Both the position numbers and the translations under genes were made by a program. The notes beneath the pieces were generated by a model. It did no database searches and had not been told where the DNA came from. It saw only the letters and a list, made by a program, of their open reading frames with translations. Shown in pieces: positions 4,104-9,164 of a stretch of DNA of 9,164 bases. How positions within the stretch are numbered: the stretch's first letter is position 1; every line of letters starts with the position of its first letter. The stretch lies in NCBI GenBank assembly GCA_028694545.1, contig JAQVKV010000049.1:1-9164 (forward strand), given 5' to 3'. This DNA is from Zavarzinia sp. (GTDB taxonomy: Bacteria > Pseudomonadota > Alphaproteobacteria > Zavarziniales > Zavarziniaceae).

Positions 4104-7007
4104 GGCGGATTTCGCCCGGGGTTTCCGCGCCTTGGCCGGGCTGGTCTTGGTCGAGGAGCCCTTTGTCGCGTGGCTGGCGGCACCGAGCAGTTTGGCCAGA
4201 TAGTGGCCGGTATAGCTGCGCGCGACGGTGGCGATATCCTCGGGCGTGCCTTCCGCCACCACCTCGCCGCCGCCGCTGCCGCCTTCCGGCCCCATGTCGA
4301 TGATCCAGTCGGCGGTCTTGATGACCTCGAGATTATGCTCGATCACGAGGACGGTATTGCCGGTCTCGACCAGGGCGTGCAGCACTTCCATGAGTTTCCG
4401 CACGTCCTCGAAATGCAGGCCCGTGGTCGGTTCGTCGAGGATGTAGAGGGTGCGGCCCGTCGCCCGGCGGGAGAGTTCCTTCGCCAGCTTCACGCGCTGG
4501 GCCTCGCCGCCCGACAGCGTGGTCGCCTGCTGCCCGACCTTGATGTAACCGAGGCCGACGCGCTTCAGCGTCTCCATCTTGTCGCGGATCGCCGGGACCG
4601 CCTTGAAGAACTCCGCCGCTTCCTCGATCGTCATGTCGAGGACGTCGGCGATGGACTTGTCCTTGAAGGTGATGTCCAGGGTTTCACGGTTGTAGCGCTT
4701 GCCCTTGCAGACGTCGCACTGCACGTAGACGTCGGGCAGGAAATGCATCTCGATCTTGATGACGCCGTCGCCCTGGCAGGCCTCGCAGCGCCCGCCCTTC
4801 ACGTTGAAGGAGAAACGCCCCGCCTTGTAGCCGCGCGCCTGCGCTTCCGGCAGGCCGGCGAACCAGTCGCGGATCGGGGTGAAGGCGCCGGTATAGGTCG
4901 CGGGGTTGGAACGCGGCGTGCGCCCGATCGGCGACTGATCGATGTCGATCACCTTGTCGAGGAGTTCGACGCCCTCGATCGAATCATGAGCGCCGGCCAG
5001 TTCCCGGCTGCCGTTCAGGCGCCGCGACAGGCCCTTGAACAGGGTCTCGATCACGAGGCTGGACTTGCCGCCGCCCGAAACCCCGGTGACGCAGGTGAAG
5101 GTGCCGAGCGGGATGCGCGCGGTCACATTCTTCAGGTTGTTGGCACGGGCGCCGACGACGGACAGCACCCGCTTCCGGTCGAAGGGGCGGCGCAGGGCGG
5201 GGACGGGCACCGTGCGCGCGCCCGAGAGATATTGCCCGGTCAGGCTTTTCGGATTGGCCATGATCTCGGCCGGCGTGCCCTCCGCCACCACCGTACCGCC
5301 GTGGACACCCGCCGCGGGCCCCATGTCGATGACATAATCGGCCGTACGGATCGCGTCCTCGTCATGCTCGACCACGATCACCGTATTGCCGAGGTTGCGC
5401 AGGCGCTTCAGCGTCTCGATCAGGCGGTCGTTGTCGCGCTGGTGCAGGCCGATCGACGGTTCGTCCAGCACGTAGAGCACGCCGGTCAGGCCGGAGCCGA
5501 TCTGCGAGGCGAGGCGGATGCGCTGGCTCTCTCCGCCCGACAGCGTGCCGGACGCGCGCGCCATGGTGAGATAGTCGAGGCCGACGTTCACGAGGAAGCC
5601 GAGGCGCTCGTTGATCTCCTTCAGGATGCGGGCGGCGATCTCGCCCTGCTTCGCGGTGAGCTTGCCGTCGAGGGCGAGGAACCAGGACGCGGCATCGGCG
5701 ATGGATTTCTCGGTGACTTCGCCGATATGCAGGCCGCCAATCTTCACCGCCAGCGCTTCTGGCTTCAGGCGGTGGCCGCCGCAGGCTTCGCAGCAGGAGG
5801 CGGACTGATAGGCCGAGAGTTCCTCGCGCATCCAGTCGCTCTCGGTCTCCTTCCAGCGCCGCTGCAGGTTGGGGATCACGCCCTCGAACGGCTTCACCGT
5901 CTCGAAACGGCGGGTGCCGTCCTGATAGGTCATGGTGATCGGCTCGCGCCCCGAACCGTGGAGCAACAGGTCGCGGACCTTTTCCGGCAATTCGCGCCAG
6001 GGCTTGTTCAGGCTGAAATTGCGCGCCCGGGCCAGGCTTTCCAGGGTCTGGGTGAAGAAGGCGGAAATGGTCTTGGCCCAGGGGGCGATCGCGCCCTGGG
6101 CCAGACTGAGGCCGTCGTCCGGCACGACCAGCGCCGGATCGAAATAGAGCTTCACGCCGAGCCCGTCGCAGGACGGGCAGGCGCCGAAGGGGTTATTGAA
6201 GGAGAAGAGGCGGGGCTCGATCTCCTCGATCGTGAAGCCCGAGACGGGACAGGCGAACTTCTGGCTGAAGGTCACGCGCTCGCCGCTCGTCGCGTCTTCC
6301 GTGATGGCGATGCCGTCGGCGAGTTCGAGGGCGGTCTCGAAACTGTCCGCCAGGCGCTGCCCGATGTCGGCCCGGACGACGAGGCGGTCCACCACCACGT
6401 CGATGTCGTGCTTCAGCTTCTTGTTGAGGGCGGGCACGTCGGCGATCTCGTAGAGCTTGCCGTCCACCTTCACGCGCTGGAAGCCGCGCTTTTGCAGGTC
6501 GGCCAGCTCCTTGCGGTATTCGCCCTTCCGCCCGCGCACGAAGGGCGCGATCAGGTAGAGGCGCGTACCCTCGGGCATCGCCAGCACCCGGTCCACCATC
6601 TGGCTCACGGTCTGGCTTTCGATGGGCTGGCCGGTCGCCGGGGAATAGGGCACGCCGATGCGGGCATAGAGCAGGCGCAGGTAGTCGTAGATTTCCGTGA
6701 CCGTGCCGACGGTGGAGCGCGGGTTGCGCGAGGTCGTCTTCTGCTCGATCGAGATCGCGGGCGACAGGCCCTCGATATGGTCGACGTCGGGCTTCTGCAT
6801 CAACTCGAGGAACTGGCGGGCATAGGCCGACAGGCTCTCGACATAGCGGCGCTGGCCTTCGGCATAGATCGTGTCGAAGGCCAGCGACGATTTGCCGGAG
6901 CCGGACAGCCCGGTGATCACGACGAGGGAATCGCGCGGAATGTCGACGTCGACATTCTTCAGATTGTGTTCGCGGGCGCCGCGCACACTGATGAACTTGG
7001 ACAACAT
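4101..7007 (-). CDS. uvrA: Excinuclease ABC subunit A (UvrA)
   Basis: DNA damage-recognition ATPase of nucleotide excision repair; acts as a dimer that loads UvrB at lesions. The 968 residues cover the whole family. The N-terminal [15 protein letters not shown] leads to Walker A 1 GLSGSGKSS (about 33-41). The first zinc module is CPVS...CPSC (about 251-278), another CxxC-containing segment [10 protein letters not shown] is near 405, and ABC signature 1 LSGGESQR is near 487 with LDEPSIGLH after it. Walker A 2 is GVSGGGKSS (about 641), the C-terminal zinc finger is CEAC...CDVC (about 739-766), and signature 2 LSGGEAQR is near 830 with [10 protein letters not shown] basic Lys/Ala-rich tail ends it. 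The ATG at 7007 gives the family-typical N-terminus, with AGAGG just upstream. The frame stays open to 7142, but that extension starts inside a -35 box. One cysteine of the first zinc module is Ser. Confidence 0.98.
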   Translation of the reverse strand: MLSKFISVRGAREHNLKNVDVDIPRDSLVVITGLSGSGKSSLAFDTIYAEGQRRYVESLSAYARQFLELMQKPDVDHIEGLSPAISIEQKTTSRNPRSTVGTVTEIYDYLRLLYARIGVPYSPATGQPIESQTVSQMVDRVLAMPEGTRLYLIAPFVRGRKGEYRKELADLQKRGFQRVKVDGKLYEIADVPALNKKLKHDIDVVVDRLVVRADIGQRLADSFETALELADGIAITEDATSGERVTFSQKFACPVSGFTIEEIEPRLFSFNNPFGACPSCDGLGVKLYFDPALVVPDDGLSLAQGAIAPWAKTISAFFTQTLESLARARNFSLNKPWRELPEKVRDLLLHGSGREPITMTYQDGTRRFETVKPFEGVIPNLQRRWKETESDWMREELSAYQSASCCEACGGHRLKPEALAVKIGGLHIGEVTEKSIADAASWFLALDGKLTAKQGEIAARILKEINERLGFLVNVGLDYLTMARASGTLSGGESQRIRLASQIGSGLTGVLYVLDEPSIGLHQRDNDRLIETLKRLRNLGNTVIVVEHDEDAIRTADYVIDMGPAAGVHGGTVVAEGTPAEIMANPKSLTGQYLSGARTVPVPALRRPFDRKRVLSVVGARANNLKNVTARIPLGTFTCVTGVSGGGKSSLVIETLFKGLSRRLNGSRELAGAHDSIEGVELLDKVIDIDQSPIGRTPRSNPATYTGAFTPIRDWFAGLPEAQARGYKAGRFSFNVKGGRCEACQGDGVIKIEMHFLPDVYVQCDVCKGKRYNRETLDITFKDKSIADVLDMTIEEAAEFFKAVPAIRDKMETLKRVGLGYIKVGQQATTLSGGEAQRVKLAKELSRRATGRTLYILDEPTTGLHFEDVRKLMEVLHALVETGNTVLVIEHNLEVIKTADWIIDMGPEGGSGGGEVVAEGTPEDIATVARSYTGHYLAKLLGAASHATKGSSTKTSPAKARKPRAKSA
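6074..6103. repeat. 30-bp near-perfect palindrome inside uvrA
   Basis: TGGCCCAGGG (6074-6083) and CCCTGGGCCA (6094-6103) are exact reverse complements. Between them lies GCGATCGC flanked by one unpaired G on each side, so 28 of 30 bases are symmetric. On the coding strand it encodes [10 protein letters not shown] of UvrA. Confidence 0.6.
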
Positions 7008-7112
7008 GGGGCCTCTGCAACGCAATACGGCGCCGACGGGAAGGATCATCATATAGGGCGAATACGCGCCGGCGCCATGGCGGACCACCGACTCGTCGCT
7101 CATGTTGCCATT

Positions 7113-7142
7113 ATGTTCCGGTTCTCCCTGCCGACGTGTCAA
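7113..7142 (-). promoter_or_regulatory. Probable uvrA promoter
   Basis: On the minus strand TTGACA (7137-7142) is followed after 18 bases by GAACAT (7113-7118), a 3/6 match to -10. CATAAT at 7110-7115 is a better hexamer but 21 bases away. Transcription would start near 7103, leaving a leader of about 95 bases before the uvrA ATG at 7007. No GTTC-N7-GTTC LexA box of the alphaproteobacterial type is visible in 7008-7205. Confidence 0.4.
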
Positions 7143-7152
7143 GGGGAGGAAG

Positions 7153-7201
7153 CGGCCGCCAGAAATCGTGGTCCGAAATCGGTACTCGAAATCGGCGGCC
7201 G
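7153..7201. repeat. Three GAAATCG repeats, 13-bp period, within an inverted repeat
   Basis: GAAATCG occurs at 7162-7168, 7175-7181 and 7188-7194, with starts exactly 13 bases apart. CGGCCGCC (7153-7160) and GGCGGCCG (7194-7201) are exact reverse complements flanking the array. The element lies just past the stop of the oxidoreductase gene and just upstream of the uvrA -35 box. It may be a regulator-binding array for uvrA or a 3'-end structure of the gene before it. On the minus strand the 3' side of the stem is followed by a pyrimidine run (CTTCCTCCCCTT). Confidence 0.55.
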
Positions 7202-7205
7202 GCCG

Positions 7206-8150
7206 TCAGCTCCGGCGGGCGGCCTTGATGGCTTCGACGAGGGTGAGGGTCTGCACCGCCTGGTCGGGGGTGACCCGGGGCTGGCCCTTCGTGCGGATGG
7301 CGTCGAGGAAATCGGCCAACTCGTCCAGCAGGGGTTCGCGCCGTTCGATCGGGATCACGGTGTCGACCACGGTGCCGTTCTCGCCCGGGGTGTGGAGCGT
7401 CAGGGTCTGGGCGATGTAATTCGCGACGGCGACCGCCTTCTCGCCCTTCACCTCGAGGGTGCGGATGCGGATCGGCGTCATGCGGCTGGCGCTGAAGGCG
7501 GCGAGCACGGGGCCGGGGAAGCTGACCAGCGCGGTCGCATAGTCGAAACCGGGCACGTCCGCGCCGCGCAGGCCGTCGACATGGGCGCCGGCGGCCATCG
7601 GGCGGCCCAGCATGTCGAGGACGACGTCGAGGTCATGCACCATGAGATCGTCGATCACGTCGACATCGGTGATGCGCGCGGCCTTGGCGAGGCGCCTTGC
7701 CGTCACCGCGTGGATGGTGCCGACGTCGGCCAGATGGGCCTTCAGGGCGACCACGGCCGGGTTGAAGCGCTCGAGATGGCCGACCGCCAGCACGACGCCC
7801 GCCGCCTTGCCCAGTTCGGCGATGCGCGCCCCTTCCGCCGCCGAAAGCGCCAGCGGCTTCTCGATCAGGCAATGCACGCCGGCCGCGATCAGCCGTTCCG
7901 CCAGCGCGACATGGGTGGTCGAGGGCGTGACGATCGAGACCGCGTCCACCGGCGGCAGGTCGTCGAGATCGGCGAAGGTGGGAATGCCGAATTGTTCCGC
8001 CGCCGCCTCGCGCCCGGCCAGATGCGGATCGACCGCGCCGACGATCTCGACGCCGGGCAGGCGGGCGTAGCAGCGAAGGTGATTGCGCCCCATCTGGCCA
8101 CAGCCGATGACGGCGACGCGAAGGGGACGGGGAGGGGCTGTATCGGTCAT
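7206..8150 (-). CDS. Gfo/Idh/MocA family NAD(P)-dependent oxidoreductase
   Basis: Cytosolic dehydrogenase of 314 residues, usual length for the family. The N-terminal Rossmann domain has VAVIGCGQMGRNHLR (12-26) with the nucleotide-binding GCGxMG, and D41 ends the second strand. EKPLA (97-101) carries the catalytic-site Lys. GHLERFNPAV (124-133) and VHDLDV (171-176) belong to the C-terminal substrate domain. The GHxERFNPAV form is common in members acting on nucleotide sugars or inositol-like substrates, such as UDP-GlcNAc 3-dehydrogenases, but no aminotransferase or acyltransferase neighbour supports a specific substrate. The ATG at 8148-8150 has only a weak GGA upstream. The gene is divergent from the MsrQ-like gene (82 bases between starts). 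It precedes uvrA on the same strand, but with its own 198-base gap and a probable separate uvrA promoter. Confidence 0.93.
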   Translation of the reverse strand: MTDTAPPRPLRVAVIGCGQMGRNHLRCYARLPGVEIVGAVDPHLAGREAAAEQFGIPTFADLDDLPPVDAVSIVTPSTTHVALAERLIAAGVHCLIEKPLALSAAEGARIAELGKAAGVVLAVGHLERFNPAVVALKAHLADVGTIHAVTARRLAKAARITDVDVIDDLMVHDLDVVLDMLGRPMAAGAHVDGLRGADVPGFDYATALVSFPGPVLAAFSASRMTPIRIRTLEVKGEKAVAVANYIAQTLTLHTPGENGTVVDTVIPIERREPLLDELADFLDAIRTKGQPRVTPDQAVQTLTLVEAIKAARRS

Positions 8151-8232
8151 GATGCTGTCCAGTAGACCCGGGGCCCCGAAAAGGCAACGGGCGGGCCGTA
8201 ACTTTGCCGCGGGACGGGGCGAAACTCACGTT

Positions 8233-9129
8233 ATGACGACGATGACGAAAGCGGCGCGCGGACGCATGTTCTGGCCCTGGCACGACCGGCGGGGCCGTTT
8301 TTCACGCCTCAAGGCGCTGATGCTGGCCGGGCTGGTCGCGCCCGCCCTCGTGCTCGCGGGACAATGGGCCGCGGGCGCCCTGCAACCCCGGCCCCTCGAA
8401 GAGATCATCCATGGCACGGGCCTCTGGGGCATCCGCTTTCTGCTGCTGTCGCTGGCCCTGACGCCGATTCGCCGGGCCGCCCAATATGCGGACCTGCTGC
8501 TGATCCGGCGGATGCTGGGGGTCGGCGCCTTCCTCTGGCTGGCGGCGCATTTCCTCTTCTATGTCGGGGATCAGGCTTTCGATCTCGGCCTCGTCGCCCG
8601 CGAGATCGTGGGGCGCTTCTATCTCACCCTCGGCACCGTGGCGCTGGTCGTCCTGCTGGCCATGGCCGCGACCTCGACCGACGGCATGGTGCGCCGGCTG
8701 GGCGCGCGGCGCTGGCGGGGCCTGCATCGGCTGGTCTATGGCGTCGGCGTGCTGGCGATCGTGCATTTCTTCATGCAGTCCAAGGCTGATCCGGGCGAGG
8801 CGACGATTGCCGCGGGCATCTGGTGCTGGGCGATGGCGCGGCGCCTGATATCGGGCAACGGCGTGGTCGCGCCGCTCGTCGGCATCGTCGCCACTGTGGC
8901 GGGGGCGGGGATCGCCGAGGCGTTGTTTCTCTATTTCCTGCGCAATGTCGATCCGGCGCGCGTGCTCGCCGCCAACCTCGATTTCACCTTCGGGCCGAGG
9001 CCGGCGCTCTGGGCCGGCCTCCTCGTGTTCGGGGCGGAGGTGCTGTTCAGCCTTCGGCGCTACGTCGCGCGGCAAGCTCGCGGTGGATCCGCTCCAGGGC
9101 GGCGGCATCCAGTGGATAGCGCCGCATGA
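8233..9129 (+). CDS. MsrQ-like ferric-reductase-domain haem membrane protein
   Basis: Inner-membrane b-type haem protein of 298 residues. About six hydrophobic helices carry the ferric-reductase-like pattern: IIHGTGLWGIRFLLLSLALTP (H60), RRMLGVGAFLWLAAHFLFY (H106), LHRLVYGVGVLAIVH (H165, H178). These His are likely haem ligands. In the MsrPQ system MsrQ passes electrons from quinones or flavin reductase to the periplasmic methionine sulfoxide reductase MsrP; no msrP is present here. MsrQ is usually near 200 residues, so this protein has about 100 extra C-terminal residues with further membrane segments (about 205-235 and 258-275). The start is uncertain: ATGs at 8233, 8242 and 8266 are in frame with no strong ribosome site. 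Residues 272-298 lie antisense to the next gene. Confidence 0.85.
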   Translation: MTTMTKAARGRMFWPWHDRRGRFSRLKALMLAGLVAPALVLAGQWAAGALQPRPLEEIIHGTGLWGIRFLLLSLALTPIRRAAQYADLLLIRRMLGVGAFLWLAAHFLFYVGDQAFDLGLVAREIVGRFYLTLGTVALVVLLAMAATSTDGMVRRLGARRWRGLHRLVYGVGVLAIVHFFMQSKADPGEATIAAGIWCWAMARRLISGNGVVAPLVGIVATVAGAGIAEALFLYFLRNVDPARVLAANLDFTFGPRPALWAGLLVFGAEVLFSLRRYVARQARGGSAPGRRHPVDSAA

Positions 9130-9164
9130 CCAAGGCCCCCAGAAGGTTCATGCCCGCCGGCAGG
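9047..9164 (-). CDS. C-terminal end of a probable MFS/GPH-type transporter (partial)
   Basis: Only the last 38 codons are in the window, running off the right edge. They read LPAGMNLLGALVMRRYPLD followed by AAALERIHRELAARRSAEG and TGA at 9047-9049. A hydrophobic helix ending in a RYPLD turn and then a short helix with RI..ELAARR is how many glycoside-pentoside-hexuronide/MelB-type MFS carriers end. The identification rests on this short tail only. The reading frame also explains the sequence beyond the plus-strand stop at 9129. It overlaps the MsrQ-like gene by 83 bases, tail to tail. Confidence 0.6.
   Translation of the reverse strand, partial: LPAGMNLLGALVMRRYPLDAAALERIHRELAARRSAEG

Noticed and set aside
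7115..7124. GTTCCGGTTC as a LexA/SOS box.
   Set aside because: The spacing between the GTTC half-sites is 2, not 7, and it does not match the GAAC-N4-GTTC form either.
7008..7142. N-terminal extension of UvrA by 45 residues.
   Set aside because: The extension begins at the TTG of a TTGACA promoter box and does not resemble UvrA. The ATG at 7007 restores the usual family N-terminus.
4053..8165. A 1370-codon open frame on the plus strand, antisense to uvrA and the oxidoreductase.
   Set aside because: It is rich in Gly, Ala, Arg, Asp and His, has no domain signature, and covers two well-supported minus-strand genes. It is the usual shadow of GC-rich codon bias.
8169..8178. CGGGGCCCCG palindrome between the oxidoreductase and the MsrQ-like gene.
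   Set aside because: Short, pure GC and not placed against a recognisable promoter; likely compositional.
1..9164. CRISPR arrays, tRNA or rRNA genes, insertion sequences or phage genes.
   Set aside because: No regular long repeats, tRNA-like cloverleaf, transposase motif or terminal repeats were seen on either strand.

Overview
This GC-rich window has strong codon-position GC bias, which leaves very long antisense open frames. It looks like an alphaproteobacterial chromosome. The best lineage clue is UvrA, whose first zinc module reads CPVSGF instead of CPxCG, a form I associate with alphaproteobacterial UvrA. There are ten protein genes (two cut by the window edges), no RNA genes, no insertion sequences and no CRISPR. 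No gene-free stretch exceeds 300 bases.

Left end (1-1250): a probable copper-acquisition unit on the minus strand. A small periplasmic DUF2946 protein is followed by an OprC/NosA-type TonB-dependent receptor that runs off the left edge. The receptor carries the CxxxM element (CPNHM) that binds copper in OprC. A TetR-family regulator (TetR-1) is divergent. A perfect 13-bp palindrome and a TTGACA box lie in the short shared control region.

Regulator cluster (1249-4081): three TetR-family genes lie within 2.9 kb, all on the plus strand. TetR-2 begins inside a perfect 17-bp inverted repeat and is translationally coupled (ATGA) to a VOC/glyoxalase-like protein. That protein has H and E residues at the spacing of a glyoxalase-type metal site. 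A DUF1272 zinc-binding protein follows on the minus strand. TetR-3 is divergent from it. Its C-terminal half matches TetR-1, but its DNA-binding helices look degenerate.

Housekeeping block (4101-8150, minus): full-length uvrA (nucleotide excision repair), preceded by a Gfo/Idh/MocA-family oxidoreductase. The gap between them holds three GAAATCG direct repeats with an exact 13-bp period, bracketed by an 8-bp inverted repeat, and a TTGACA-type promoter for uvrA.

Right end (8233-9164): an MsrQ-like haem membrane protein on the plus strand, with a C-terminal extension and no MsrP beside it. Its last 83 bases overlap, in antisense, the C-terminus of a probable MFS/GPH-type transporter entering from the right edge.

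The most coherent story is the TetR / DUF2946 / OprC-like copper unit. The most striking DNA structures are the 17-bp operator-like repeat at TetR-2, the 13-bp palindrome at TetR-1 and the periodic repeat upstream of uvrA. No complete undescribed multi-gene system is evident.
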